DNA of 64,000 nucleotides from Chrysemys picta bellii. Lineage: Eukaryota > Chordata > Testudines > Emydidae. A model generated the notes under the pieces. It was not told the DNA's origin and did no database searches. It was given only the letters and a program-made list of their open reading frames with translations. This document shows, piece by piece, positions 1-13,200 of the stretch. The position numbers and the translations under genes are program-made. Every line of letters starts with the position of its first letter. Position 1 is the first letter of the stretch. Location: contig NC_088809.1 of NCBI RefSeq assembly GCF_011386835.1, positions 17,762,637-17,826,636 of the forward strand, read 5' to 3'.

Positions 1-2459
1 ATGACTTATGTCCAGCCTTTGGGATCTGTGGAAGTTATAGCCACAAGTTTCTAATTTTTTTGTGGCGGTCCCAAATTGGTTTGTCAGTGTGGGGGACAGC
101 ACTGCTACTGATGGTAGTAACGTCACTACAGCAAGATCTCTCACAACCTACATCCTGCAGTTGAGCAGGTTCCTCTAATGAGAGCCAATGTAATCAGTCT
201 GGCCACAAGGAAAGAGACAGTGTATCTAGCGGATTAAGCACAGAAGCAAGTGATTCCTGCATTCTAACCCTGGCTGCTGAAATTACAATTGCAGTCAGTC
301 ATACTGAATGGAAAGTTTTCCCTTATCAGGGAATACTATCAACAGAAGCAGTCTGATTGAGAAACATCAATTTCATTTGCTACCATACTTTATTTTTAAG
401 TTCAAGGCATGTATATAAATCATTAAAACACTAACATTAAGCAGTCTTAAAGGGGATTCCTATGTATCAATATTCTATATAATAGTACTTTCTTCAAAGC
501 ATCTTACAGACATGAATATTGTTAGAGCCTAAGTAGTCAAACAGAAAAAAAGCTATTTCTGAATGTTTTGTTTAGTGACTGGTAGCCTGCTTTTCAGAGG
601 TGATCAGCACCCACCACTGAATGAAGTCAAAATGAGTGCTGGATGCTCAAACAAATAAACCAACAAGGTATTGATTTATTATCATTCCTGTCACACAGTT
701 CATCAGTCTATACAGCAGTACAGACATTCATTAATACTTCAAAATACCCTGACCAAGAAAAAACAAGAAAAACACAAACCTACCTGTAGAGCAGGTTCAA
801 ATCATTAACTAAAGACGCAGCTGACAGCACACTGCACAAAGCAACACTGGCAGCCAATTTAGCCTTTTTGTGATTGCTATCACATGGAAACTTTATTAGC
901 CTGCACAAAAGAATTAAAGAGGTAATTCAACTTCTCTGCCAAGCCAAATTACAAAGAGCAGAGATTTGACATCCATTCTTTTCTTATTTATCCTTTTCTT
1001 CTAGCTATTCAACTTGTCTTCTTCTTGGACCTGTTTCTTTATGAGTTTAGAGAATAATGTGGGATAAATAAACTACTCATATGTTGCCCCTAAATACAGT
1101 TTTTAAAATGCAGTTTCCAAGAGAGTCTTTAGACTTTTCTGAACACCACGACACGAATGTCTTTCTTTTGTATGTACAAAAGATGTAAAACAGTCGCTTG
1201 CAAAGATTACTACTAAGGATCAAAAGCTGGGAATTTTCCCTGAAGGGAAAAAAAAATAAACTTCTCCTGTATCTTCACATACACCAACAAAGTATTAAGC
1301 TATCTTAGACCAATAAAGTTTATGACAGTCCTTCCGAGCAGCACATTCAATGTAAGTAACTGAATAAAATACTAAATAATTCCTTCCTACAACATTTTTC
1401 CTCATGTTCAAAAATAATGGAGAAGTTGTACATGACTCATCTTTCAGTGGACAATTTAAAAATAAAACAGGCAAGTTGTTGAAACCAACAGCATAGAAAT
1501 CAGAGTGGAGAAAATATAGGGAATGATCCTTCTGTTGCTGAAGAATGAAGAGGGAGAGCAGGCCTGTTTTCCAGCTCTGACTACTACAGTATGAAAACAA
1601 AGCAATCACTTCTAGGATCTATCCATCTAGCCACAGCTTTTTCTTACAAGTGCTTAGTTACCTGTCCTCATCTTCCAGCAGCTGGAGAAAAACAGAGGAG
1701 ACAAGTTTGCATCTCTTAAGAGTGAGCACTGATCAAACTATCAAATCACCAAAGCTTCATACACCTTTATTGTCACCACAGATTAATATTGCTCACAAGC
1801 AACAAAACAACAGTAGGTACAGTGACTGACACAACACTGCCTTTCCCCATACAGAAGGAGCAAGCATTTGCACAGTGCATGGGTCTGCTGCACAGCCCCA
1901 ACAGGCTACTCTGAAAAAGCAAAATCAGCAATCATAACAACAAGTTGATAGATCTTATAATAAAAGGAAAGACTTAAGAGAAACACTGCTGCTGTTCATC
2001 CCCAGAGAATACACAGTGAAACCTGTACTAACAGCCGCCTCTAACTGAAAATATCCCTAGTCTTCAACCACTTAAAAAAATCCCCATTAATTTTATATAT
2101 AATTTTACACACACACACACACACTTTTATTATGTAACAGATTTTTGAAAGGGCCCTTTACAGGTTTCAATGTAAACTGTTTTTCTTGATTATTTGTACC
2201 CTAACATTCTCACATTCTTCATATCTACCCATTTTCACAAGCACTCCTAGGACAGCAACTTGACTGCGGAAAACGTAGCCCACCTCACACAACTCAAGAA
2301 CAGATAAAATAATCTTGCCACACAACTCCACCTGAATAGGTAAACACCCACACCCACCCCTCAAGGACAAAAATCCTGAAGTATGTCATTCACCTTGAAG
2401 AGGGGAAAAATGCAAATACCCTCATTCCTATATACATATCTTCCTCCAGAGTCTGCCAC
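1..2459. other. Intergenic or intronic DNA, no gene recognised
   Basis: AT-rich non-coding sequence with only short open frames and no recognisable protein domain on either strand. A short (CA)n microsatellite lies at about 2107-2124. The segment could be an intron of a gene lying mostly outside the window, but nothing here demonstrates that. Confidence 0.5.
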
Positions 2460-4960
2460 ATTACTTAAACTTTGACCAGGTAAACTGACCCACCCCTCCC
2501 CACAGGATAAAGTCCTTCTTGCATAAGCAGACCCCTACCCCTACCCTCAGTAAAATATAATCCCCTAGATACACATCACCATAAATTGGTAGTTACCCTC
2601 TTCTGTGAAAATCCTTGCACAGGTTAAGTGCCCTGCTGCCAAGATAAGTGGCTCCCTATGGTGTCTATCCATCCATGTCCCATAAATCCCACCAAATATC
2701 CACCCTTCAGAACAATGTCCACAGTCTTTTATTCCTCCCCCATAACCCTCCTGTCCAGTTCTGATAACCAACCTCAAGATAGCCATCTCCATACAGGGTC
2801 TCTCCCATCCCACGCCACGCTTTTCCTGCACAGAAAGACAGTACTACTACCTCCAAGTATTTCCCTGAAACGTCTGTCACTCCCCCTCCCAAACCAGACA
2901 CATAACCCACTCCGTGTAAATTTCCAGGCAAAGTCTATCACAAATTCCCAATTCTTCCTGTTCCCACGTCCAGGTAAATACTGCCCTGTCCACAGGATAA
3001 GATTCTCCCTGCAGTAAGTGTCACTCCCCACCAGGAAATGCCTGCCCAAGTAACCTGCTTCCCACCTTTGCCCCTCCATATAACACAAGAACTAGGGATC
3101 ACCCAATGGAAACTAATAGGCAGCAGGTTTAAAATAAACATGAAGAAGTACTTCACACAGCACAGTGTCAACCTGTGGAACTCGTTGCAATGGGATGTTG
3201 TGAAGGCCAAGAGTTTAACTGGGTTCAAAAAGGAAGTTGACCAGTTCACAGAGAATCGGCTTTATCAACAGTTATTAGCCAAGATGGTCAGGGATGCAAC
3301 CTCACGCTCTGGGTGCCCTTAAACTTCCAACTTCCAGAAGCTGGGACTGGATGAAACAGGATGGATCACTCGAAACTGCCATTCTGTTCACACCCACTGA
3401 AGCACCTGGCATAGGCCACCATCAGAGACAACATACTGCGCTAGGATGACCATTGGCCTGACCCAGTATGGTCGTTCTTACGTTCCTACACAGTTGGTCA
3501 TCTACACATACACCATCCCCCTGCCCATGTAAATGCCCCACACAGAATAAGCATCATCCTGCAGGGTCCGTGATTACCTAGGCAGGAGTTCCTGATTGTT
3601 AAACAACCCTTTGCTGGACAAGCATCGTCCTGCGGTATACTGTCACTCCCCCTATGCACTCGTGCCCTGGTAAGCGTCTCCCCATTCACAAGGTAAGCAT
3701 CTCCCTGCAAGACCTGGCACCTCCTATCCCCATGTCCAGGTACATATTACTCTTACCTCACGCACAAGTATGCAGGTGACAGTGGCTCACCTCTTCATCA
3801 GAATAAACATCCTCCATACACAGCCCTGCCCAGAATAAATATCTCCATGCACAGCTTGTCACACTCCCCTCGCCCAGGTAAATGTTCTCCCCTCTGGACT
3901 AGCTCTCTCAGAGCCTGTCGCTTCTGACACCCCAAGGAAATGCCCCCTCCCTGCACTAGCATCTCCCCAGGACCGGTCACTCCCCATCCCAGGGAAATGC
4001 CCCCACACACACACTAGCCTATCACCCCCCATCCCCTGCACTAGTATCTCCCCAAGGCCTGTCATTTCCCCCCCCCCCCCATGCCAAGTAAATGTCCCCT
4101 CCCCTACACTAGCATCTTCCTGGGACCTGTCACCCCCCATCCCGGGAAATGCCCCCCCTGCACTAGCATCTCCCCAGGGCCCATCATTCACAGCCCCCCC
4201 CATGCCAAGTAAATGCCCCCTCCCCTGCACTAGCATCTCCCTGAGACCTGTCACCCCCCCATCTGAGAAATGCCCTCCCCCCGCACTAGCCTGTCACTCT
4301 CCCCCCCCCCCCCGAGCATCTCCCCGGGGCCTATCACTCCCCCTCCCCTGCACTAGCATCTCCCTGAGACCTATCACCCGCCCATCTGAGAAATGCCCTC
4401 CCCCCGCACTAGCCTGTCACTCCCCCCCCCCCCTCCCCAGCATCTCCCCGGGGCCTATCACTCCCCCTCCCCTGCACTAGCATCTCCCTAGGACCTGTCA
4501 CCCCCCATCCCGGGAAACGCCCCCCCTCCCCACACTAGCATCTCCCCAAGATCTGTCACCCCCCATCCCGGGAAACGCCCCCCCTCCCCACACTAGCATC
4601 TCCCCAAGATCTGTCACCCCCCCATCCCGGGAAACACCCCCCCTCCCTGCACTAGCATCTCCCTGGGACCTGTCACCCCCCATCTGGGAAATGCCCCCCC
4701 CCGCACTAGCCTGTCACTCCCTCCCCCCCCAGCATCTCCCCGGGGCCTGTCACTCCCCCTCCCCTGCACTAGCATCTCCCCGGGATCTGTCCCGGGACAC
4801 CCCCCCCCTCCCCGCACTAGCATCTCCCTAGGACCTGCCACCCCCAATCCCGGGAAACGCCCCCCCCTCCCCGCACTAGCCTGTCACTCCCCCCCCCCCA
4901 GCATCTCCCCGGGGCCTGTCACTCCCCCTCCCCGCACCAGCATCTCCCCAGGGCCTGTCA
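2460..4960. repeat. Degenerate C-rich minisatellite, best preserved at 3860-4960
   Basis: C-rich units recur through the whole stretch. They are clearest at 4500-4680, where a unit of about 58-59 bp built on 'catcccgggaaacgcccc' and 'cactagcatctcccc' repeats head to tail. Units at 2460-3060 and 3490-3860 are more diverged ('aggtaaatgcccc', 'gtcactcccc') but follow the same pattern. Homogeneity rises towards the GC-rich island at 4961. The many open frames across the array result from low stop-codon density in C-rich DNA and are not genes. Confidence 0.75.
3066..3490 (+). mobile_element. CR1-like LINE 3' fragment inside the minisatellite
   Basis: The translated frame around 3110-3250 gives a decayed C-terminal reverse-transcriptase ORF of CR1/L2 type (FKINMKKYFTQHSVNLWNSL). 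The 3' end is the phrase about 'gacccagtatggtcgttcttacgttcc'. A second copy at 31444-31862 aligns along its whole length. Minisatellite-like DNA flanks it on both sides, so it inserted into the array. Confidence 0.8.
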
Positions 4961-5440
4961 CTCGAGCGCTGACACACACCCCCGCCGCTCGGCCCCGGCC
5001 CCCGCTCTCCACGCCCCCTTGGCCGGTGCGGCTCCCCAGGCGAGCCCGGGGCTCCGCAGGCCGCGCCCGCCCCGCCTCGGTAGCGCGGCCGCCCGAGAGG
5101 TTCCTGTACCGTCTGCGTGCGGCGCAGCCCCGGGCTGGGCCATGGCTCCGCCGGCGTCCCCCGCTCCCCTCAGGCAGCGGCGCTGGGGCTGAAACCGCTA
5201 CGCCAGGAGCCGCTGCGAAAGACGGGAGCTGCCGGGCTGGGCCTCCGCCTCCTCCGCCTCATCCTGACAGCGGGCAGGGGGCGGGCGGAGCGGCGCGCAG
5301 GCGCCGGGAGCTGACCCGGGAGACCACGGGACCCGCGCGGGGCCGGGCCGGGCCGGGGCGGCAGGCCGAGGCCGGGCGGCGGGGAGAGGGGGGAGAGAGG
5401 GAGGGGCACGTGCCCCCCGGGATCAAGTGGAGGAAGGGCC
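4961..5440. promoter_or_regulatory. CpG island, gene unassigned
   Basis: About 480 bp of very GC- and CpG-rich DNA (for example 5076-5100 and 5330-5380), sharply unlike the AT-rich surroundings. Vertebrate islands of this kind usually mark promoters. Open frames on both strands here are compositional. No exon with a recognisable product or convincing splice donor could be tied to it. It could serve the membrane-protein gene at 18394-23922 or a gene to the left of the window; both are guesses. Confidence 0.55.
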
Positions 5441-5867
5441 CCTGGGGAAGAACGAAAGCAGGAGGGGGAGCTGGGGCAGCTGCTGGAGTGGAGCTGAGAC
5501 CATCAGGCTGTGGGGCCCTTGCCTAATTCTGTGACCATCAGTAATATTGTGGGGTCCCAGCTCCTGGTCTGTGGCCTCACCTGATGGGCCGCGGGTGAGG
5601 AAGCCTCTCCACTGAGCCCATTCCACAGCGTCCTACGCTTGGCCACATGCATTCAGGGTTGTTCTTGGCCCCATTCTCCTGAAGTATCAGGTGTTGGGTT
5701 ACTTCAAGGAGACTCCAGGATTTGATAGACGGATGGCCTGATCCTGTGCCCTGTACTTCACCTGCCAACTTTCCACTAGCTTTTGCCTTTCTCATTCATT
5801 TGTTATGTAGGATTCTCACTTTGTCAAGCAACAAAATTAAAATAAACCCAAACATTTAAACATGTAC

Positions 5868-5957
5868 TAATATGAAGTGGGCAGTAGCCCACGAAAGCTT
5901 ATGCTCTAATAAATTTGTTAGTCTCTAAGGTGCCACAAGTACTCCTGTTCTTTTTGT
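5868..5957 (+). repeat. High-copy repeat family 1, 3' fragment
   Basis: Carries 'agcccacgaaagcttatgc' followed by 'aacaaat/aatttgttagtctc' and 'ggtgccacaagtactcctg', shared with copies at 12478-12560, 51471-51754 and 60033-60083. The helix GTGGGC/GCCCAC and the GAAAGCTTATGC segment are intact, but the preceding GCATCTGAAGA-type segment is missing, so this copy is 5' truncated. Confidence 0.8.
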
Positions 5958-7489
5958 GGTCTCACTAGGGAATCAAGTGTCTGGGATTTATTTTAAATCC
6001 AAAATGGAGTCACCATATAAATCCCCGTTACTCCTTTAAAACTTGCCCTAGACACCCCGGGCCAAATTACGGCTAGCATAAGTGGGCACAACTCAAAAGG
6101 GTTCTGCCAAAAGGATTGCCTTTACATTAGACTTCATTGCAGTCCCATCAATTACACCCATGCTGAATTTGGCCTACATACTTGATGCATCGACTTTGGC
6201 AAGCCATGTCCTGCCAATAAAGTGACCGAAAAATTAATTGAATTTCAAAATCCTAAAGAGTAGGAACACCCACATAGATCCCACAGCTGTGGACTGAGGA
6301 CACGGGAGACACTGAGCGGGAAACCATATGAAGGTCCTGAACTGCAGACGAAGGTGAATACTACAGCTTACTGTATTCAGCGAATTATGGCAACCACAAA
6401 AAATATGTAGAGGAGGAGAAGGAAAACACATTCTAAATGCTAGGAAGTTATTTTAAAAGACTATTTTGATCAAACAGAACAAAGTAACCTATTCTATAGT
6501 ATGACACAAGGTCTGGTGCTCAGAGGACATGGATTGGGACTATATAACTTCATTTATTTTCTGCATCTGCACATTAACATATTTTAGACTATACACTGCC
6601 GAGAGTGGGTTATTCCACATATATGTATACCGGCCACTAATCCTGCTTCATAAACAGATGTGAAAATATACCTACTGAAACCACCCATCCCTTTGGCAAC
6701 CTACTCCTTCCTCACCTTTAGCAACTCTTTCTTCCCACAGGAGGTTTTGTCCCAGAATGCTTCTTTCTGCCCTTTCTCTCCCATTTGACCCTAAGCTCCT
6801 TTCACCTTACCTCATTGAAGGCAGGAGAATGCAGCCTGCACAAATAGAGCCGTATTTTCAAAATTGCTCAGCTGTTGTTTAGGCACCTAAATAAAAGGCC
6901 AGATTTTACAAGTATTCGACACAGTGAGCACTGAGTTCTTTTGACAATCTGGACCTGATTGTGGGTGCTGAGCACTTGAAAATTTGGTCTCACATATCTC
7001 AAGGTAGGCACCCAAAAATGGCATAATTCCCATTGACTTTATTGGTGTAAGCTCAGACTCTTAAGGAATCACGCACTGCTGCAAACAGAAATTCAGATGA
7101 TCTCCAGCTTGTATCCTTATCTATCTTCAGGTCCTTAATAAGGGATGAGTGTAAACCCTCCCTCCCTCCAACCATCCAGATCATCAAAACACCTAGTGGG
7201 TCTTATGACATTCCAAAAATCTACATCAAAGCTCAAAAACAGTGCTTGTATATTAAAGGGTTTAATACTGTAGCTGGGAGAAGAGGAAGGACTGAAACTT
7301 TGTTTTTCTTGTTCTCCTGTCTAGAACTTGACTAACTTTATAAGTAAGTTTCATACTTGAGCTTTGTTGTCTGCTTTTGGAGGGTGATAGGACCTGTCAG
7401 ATGTAAAGATTTACACAGTATATAATAGCAATGTCTTGGAATTTAGAACAATCGGATCACTCCCCCTGTTCCTTCCCAAATGTCCCATT

Positions 7490-7710
7490 TAATTATGATA
7501 ATTTGCAGTTCTATTGCACTGAGGATCTCAAAGGGTTTTACAAACATGAATCGGCTAAGTCTTACAAGAGCTCTGTGAGGTAGGTAAATATTAATAGCAG
7601 GCTGAAGATATGAAAACAGGCCCAGAGTGATTCAGTGGCAGAACCAGGAGTAGAGCTCGAGTCCTGAGGCCCAATCCTACACTTTTAGTTCTAGACAACA
7701 CTACCAATAT
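7490..7710 (+). repeat. MIR-like ancient SINE fragment
   Basis: Contains phrases typical of MIR-class SINE bodies and tails ('gctctgtgaggtaggtaaat', 'caggcccagagtgattcagtggcagaaccaggag'). Similar diverged pieces occur at about 10250-10400 and 11510-11710. Confidence 0.45.
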
Positions 7711-8149
7711 TAATGAACCAATCAGATTGCTGCAGGAGGTCATTGACTATTTCCACCACTCAAGAAGATAAGATGAAGGTTCCCACAAAATTAATCACTG
7801 TCTGGCAGATTTTCATGGCAGAAACTGCAGTTTTGCCAAACCTGTTTAGCTTCAGAGCCTAACATTGATATTTCAGCATCCATAGAACATGCAGTAGACA
7901 CAGGATAAATGAAGACATGGTTGACTTGAAAAAGTGCACTCTGTAAATTAGTACAGATTAGAGATGAGGCTAACACCTCAGACCCTCCCGGCCTGAAATT
8001 TGACCTAACCAAAAATATTAGTTTGCAGCTATTGGTGAAACAATAGTGACATCCAGTGACTAGCTAAGCTAAACCAAAGTGTGTAGTCCCTGTGGATGTC
8101 TACAGGCAAGGCTCAGATTGGAGGGAAGGAAGGAAAGGAGTTTAGAAAA

Positions 8150-8376
8150 GTCATTCACACAGCGATGTCTCTCAGAGGTGTGAAAAATCCGCACCCCTGA
8201 GCAATGCAGTTAAGCCGACCTACCTCTCAGTGTAGACAGTGCTAGGTTGATGGAAGAATTCTTCCATCAACCTAGCTATCACCTCTTGGGGAGGTGGATT
8301 ATCTACATGTAGATAGTGTCTATACTGCAGTGCTGCAACTGTGCCACTGTAGCATTTTCAGTGTAGACAAGCTCTA
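8150..8376. mobile_element. hAT-like MITE with an internal perfect palindrome
   Basis: The right end 'agtgtagacaagctctaag' is a terminal motif shared with related elements (compare 39785-40075). The interior holds a perfect 36-bp palindrome at 8241-8276 built on gctaggttgatggaagaa and its reverse complement. The left boundary is not clear. Confidence 0.55.
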
Positions 8377-10622
8377 AGACAGAGAAGTGGGATATTCTTT
8401 TGGCTCTATAGAGAAATAAAAGCATAAATAAAAAGCAGAATAATTTTTTAATATTTTTATTTCTTTATTCTTTGATAGGTACAGGCACCCCTCATAGATG
8501 TGCTGTGTGCGCAAAACAGAATGACATTTCAAATCACAAACTAGAGTAGTCATCCAGACATACAAGGTGAAGTCCCTAACTGGTTTAAATTAATGTAGCT
8601 TCACTGATTTCAATGCAGATAGGCTGATTTATGCCAGCTGAGAATCTAGCCTACACATAGCATCAAAACTCACATCAAAAAGAGCTCCCGAAGCCAGTAT
8701 TTATTATCATTTAACATTTTTATAGCCGTAGTGCCTATAAGGCACCATTGTTGGATTCTATTATGCTAGGCACTGTACAAATATAGAATCAATGACAGTT
8801 CCTGCCTCTTTGATAAAGGAACACCCACAGCTTAGTTCATCCCATCTCAGAGAAAGGCTGAGTTACAAGATTTTGCAATCTGCCTGCAGGTTCAACAAAC
8901 TTGGATTCTGTTGCACCAAGGGGGAAGTAAATTCCAGAGTTGAGGTCCTCCCTTGAGAATGTTGTGCTCCCAGATACCAGATGAACAAATCCAAAGCATG
9001 TCATCTCATGCATCTCAGATGATTTCATGTGTAACTTGTCAAAGATCCAGATGACAATCTCTTTCACTGGACTAACCACAAATAAAAGAGATGCTGTCAT
9101 GTTTTATCTTTACACATATGAAACAAGGAAAAGACTTATACCCTGAACATATAGGGGAGAAGGCATCACGGAGGAGGAGCTACGCATCCTCAACTCGAAA
9201 TGAAGCCAAAGGGAGCATTCAAAGAAGGCACTCAGCAGCTTAAATTCTGTCAAGTAGCAGTTAATGGAGTTCTCTCATGTCCGGAAGGCGAGGACATGAG
9301 AGACTGAGGAAAGGAACAGCACAGAAGTTTGTGCTAGTACCTTAACTGAATATTTCTAGACTTTAGATCTTAGATCTGAACTAGCCAATATTTTACCTTT
9401 CAAATGTCATTTTTTAACCATAATTCAGAATTTCCTGACTTTCAAACATTTGTTTCCTCAATAACTACAATGTTCTAATAATGTGGTAAATTAATGGTCT
9501 ATTTACAACATTAGGACTGAATCTTGCAAAAATTTAGTCATCTGAGTAACTTTGCTCATCAAAATTGTTTGGTCATTGAAATTGATTGTGTGAGTAAAGT
9601 TACACATATGTGAGTGTTTGCAGGATTGGGACCTTAACTCTCTCTTCTACACAAAATGTTATTTGGGAATTTAGATTGGTCTAAGCTTTGCCATGCAGGG
9701 ATTGGTTAAAATTTCCAAATCATCAACTCTTTCCTGCAAAAAATGTTAGGAATTCAGTATTGAACAATTACATTACTTGCAACTGTAACTTCTTAGAGAA
9801 CCCTAGAATATTTTATGTCGTTAAAATCTTTTCCAAGAGCAATTGAAAAATTATGTTATTTCCTCCTTATTGTTTAAAGGGTTCCATGTGGTACAATTCT
9901 TTGATTATATGGAAAGCAGATGAAGCCAAAAATGACATTTGGCAGGCAAAAATCTAGGCTGCTTGCATTGGCTCCAAATCTAGATACGCTCATATTTATG
10001 ATCTCATTTGAAAGCTGTGTATATTAAGATTCTAAAGCTCTTTTAGTTCCCATGGGGTTACTTCATTGGACACTCTGATGTACCATGTATCTAAACAATT
10101 TTTCTTGTTGCAAAATAACCACAGAATCAGAAACTCAATATGGGCCCATAACAAAGTACACATTAGTAACATACGCTTTTGGCTAACCTGGTACAACAAC
10201 ATTTAGTTAGAATCCTAACTTTAAAGAGACTAAAAAATAACAGTACCCCTCTAATATAGGTATGTATTTATATTCCTCAGTTTAAAGGTTGGGAAACTGA
10301 GGCACCGAGCAAGGCAAAGTGACCTACTCAGGGTAGGTGTACTGAATTAGACACAGAGTAAGTAACAGAACCTCAGAGTTCCAACTCCGGAATAGTGCCC
10401 TCTGACCATTATATACATTCTCTCATTAAAAAAACTAACGTGATCATTGAGGTTATTGGCAGTGGGTTAAGTTTTGAGGATGCGTATACAAGATGGATAT
10501 TTTGCAATCAGAGACACTGAGTAAACTGGAAGATTTGATACATATTACATGCAGTAGTATCTTTCAAAACAATAGATCATATTAGCTGAAGTTTCCAGTG
10601 CATTCATTTCCCTAGTGTAATT
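8377..10622. other. Non-coding DNA, no gene recognised
   Basis: AT-rich sequence without a recognisable open frame or RNA gene. A MIR-like SINE remnant is discernible at about 10250-10400 ('gaaactgaggcaccgagcaag', then 'gtgacctactcagggt'). Confidence 0.45.
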
Positions 10623-10745
10623 TAGGGTGACCAGATAGCATATGTAAAAATCAGGATGGAGGGGTGGGGGTAATAGGTGCCTATAAAAGAGAAAGCCCCC
10701 AATATCGGGACTGTACCTATAAAATCGGGACATCTGGTCACCCTA
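10623..10745. mobile_element. TA-target MITE
   Basis: Terminal inverted repeats GGGTGACCAGAT and ATCTGGTCACCC are flanked by TA on each side. The interior has the mirror phrases 'aaaatcgggac' and 'cctataaaa' seen in copies at 18531-18651 and 48960-49083. TA flanks suggest a Tc1/mariner-type mover, which is an inference. Confidence 0.8.
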
Positions 10746-11119
10746 GTGGATCTTGTTCTAGACCCAATGCTACCGCCCTTGTTCATGTGAACAGTCAATT
10801 AATATCAGTGAGATTACTCATGTAAGGATTACAGGATTAAGCCCTTTATTTGTGGCAAATTTTCAGATCTAATCTCCCTATGAGGCACATGCAGATCAGA
10901 TATCCTGTTAATTCTAGTGCTAACAATGCCCACTTGCCAAGAGGAAGAGGGAGTATTGCAAGCACCATGAAATCTGGTGTCCCAAGTGTGTTGTATTAAA
11001 CTGTGTAGCCAGTAGACTTTCATTTTAAGACTATGAAGGCTTTTGTTTTGGAGGGTTGATAGTTTTTTGTTAATCCATGCAATGATAACTCCCACAACTG
11101 ACAAGGGATAGCTTAAGCC

Positions 11120-12477
11120 AGAGGTGGTCAAACCACGGCTTGCAAGCCACATGTGGCTCTTTTATAATTAAAGTGCGGCTCGCGGAGCCCCCTAGGTTCC
11201 CCCCCTCCATTCTTCACTGAGTGGGGGAAGCTCGGGGTTTCAGCCATGCAGCGGGGTGGAGGGGTTAGGAATTTCTGCCAGTGGGGAGAAGGGGTCTTGG
11301 GGCTTCAGCCCTGCGAGAGGTGCCTGCTGGGGCACCGGACTTCAACAGGAGCGGGGCAGAAGCTCCGAGCCTCGGCAGGCACCTCCCACAAGCGCCTTTC
11401 CTGAGTGCTCCTAAGGTTTGTCTACCTACCTCTTTATTTTCCTGGAGTCTGTTCTCTGTGCCTACGTCTCTCAGACACACTCACACAAAATATCTTGTAT
11501 TTCAATAGCACCTTCCATCTGAGGAAGAGCTTCACAAACATAATTGGACTAAACCCCCCAATACTCCCTGTGAGGCAAGTATTATTTCAGTTATATAGAC
11601 TGGGAAACCGAGGCACAGAGAGAGATAAAGTGACTTGCCCAAAGTTACACAGAAAGTCAGTGGCAGAGATGGAAACAGAATCCAGATCTCCTGACTCCCA
11701 ATTGTGTGTTTTTGCCATAAAACCATCTTTCCCCCCTTTGCTTATTTATTACAGCTTCAAATAGCTTCAAACCTCCCTTGAAAAATGCACAATGGCAAAC
11801 ATACATTGTAAAATTAATACTCGGCTACAAAGTACAAAGATTAAAATGACTCATATTTTATATAACATCAGCGCATGCAGGAAATGTTTAAAACTGGGAC
11901 ACTCTTGACTTTGTGCTACATTCTCCCCAATAAAGCAACACTAAGAAGCACTGTTTCTCCATTGACACTAGGAAAGATTTCACATGTTTTAGCCTCTTTC
12001 AGATTTCCTCCTCCAGAGATATTGCAATCTGTCCTATATTTACATGCAGACTTAATGTCACTCAGACCATTTATATGCCACCTCCACTGCTCTTGTTACT
12101 ATGGAGAAGATTGATAAACAACCAGTTAGCAAATAAAATATTTCAGGAGGAATGTGAAAACCACTACCTAGGGAATTTTCACGTACTGCGCAGTGATAAC
12201 ATTTTATTCAGCATTTGTTGTAACATAGCAGAGCCTCTCTCACTGCGGCATCAGCCACATGCTGTGTAGTCAAAACATGTTCTTCCCACAGGACTTAAAC
12301 TTAGACGTGTAACTGTATCTTACCCTGGTGGAATCAATATAGTTCTCATAGAGGAGAATTCTTACTTTAAAAGTAATTTAGCTGGAGTGGAATGCAAAGA
12401 GCACCCTCAAGTGTCTAAGCAGAGTAACTGCAGAAAATATCAGAGGCATGATTTATTGCTACATACTAAGGTGTAAA
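11120..12477. other. Non-coding DNA with hAT-end and MIR-like remnants
   Basis: The phrase at about 11122-11180 ('cagaggtggtcaaaccacggc') resembles one end of a hAT-like element, but no matching right end was found. A MIR-like SINE lies at about 11510-11710 ('gggaaaccgaggcacagag', 'aagtgacttgcccaaagtta'). No gene is evident. Confidence 0.4.
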
Positions 12478-12560
12478 AAGAACAGGAGTACTTGTGGCAC
12501 CTTAGAGATTAACAAATTTATTAGAGCATAAGCTTTCGTGGGCTACTGCCCACTTCTCTG
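12478..12560 (-). repeat. High-copy repeat family 1, minus-strand fragment
   Basis: The reverse complement matches the copy at 5868-5957, including GTGGGC AGTA GCCCAC GAAAGCTTATGC. It ends at its 5' side in the diverged 'atcagagaag' instead of the full core. Confidence 0.8.
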
Positions 12561-12754
12561 ATATACTAAGGTGTCTCATTGCATTTCACAGCCAAGATAG
12601 CCTATGAAGATGCAAGTAAGATATGTAAGCTACAACATATTGTAGAGATAACACTTGTAGATAAGACAGGGTGGGAGTGAAGAATGACACAGTGACCACA
12701 TTTCAGTAAGAATTACTGAACATTGAGACAATTTGGAGGCGCAGGGAGTAAAAT

Positions 12755-13200
12755 CAGATTGGTTTTTATGAGACCTCACCAATGCCGACCAGAGGGGAAT
12801 GATCAAGTCCCTCGATCTGCTGGCAATGCTCCTACTTATACAGCCCAAAATGCCATTAGCCTTCCTGGCAACAAGGGCACACTGTTGACTCATATCCAGC
12901 TTCTCATCCACAATAACCCCTAGGTCCTTTTCTGCAGAACTACCTAGCCACTCAGTCCCTAGTCCATAGCAGTGCATGGGATTCTTCTGTCCTAAGTGCA
13001 GGACTCTGCACTTGTCCTTGTTGAACCTCATCAGATTTCTTTTGGCCCAACCCTATAATTTGTCTAAATCCCTCTGTATCCTATCCCTACCCTCCAGCGT
13101 ATCTACCACTCCTCCCAGTTTAGTGTCATCTGTAAACTTGCTGAGGGTGCAATCCATGACATCCTCTAGATCATTAATGAAGATATTGAACAAAACCAAC
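12755..13200 (-). mobile_element. CR1 LINE fragment
   Basis: The reverse complement reads as the same reverse-transcriptase segment found in the CR1 at 25712-26645 ('aatgatctagaggatgtcat', 'ttcaacaaggacaagtgcag', 'cccatgcactgctatggac'). Translated motifs include [20 protein letters not shown]. It is truncated at both ends and carries stops. Confidence 0.85.

Larger units (their letters stand above)
5441..8149. other. Non-coding DNA with scattered repeat fragments
   Basis: No gene recognised. It contains a family-1 repeat fragment (5868-5957) and an old MIR-like SINE piece (about 7490-7710), listed separately. Confidence 0.5.

Noticed and set aside
3860..4900. CRISPR-like array of spaced repeats
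   Set aside because: Units are contiguous, diverged minisatellite repeats in a vertebrate genome without unique spacers.
5026..5526. 166-codon frame in the CpG island
   Set aside because: Compositional open frame without a motif, splice donor or conserved start; other frames and the opposite strand are equally open.
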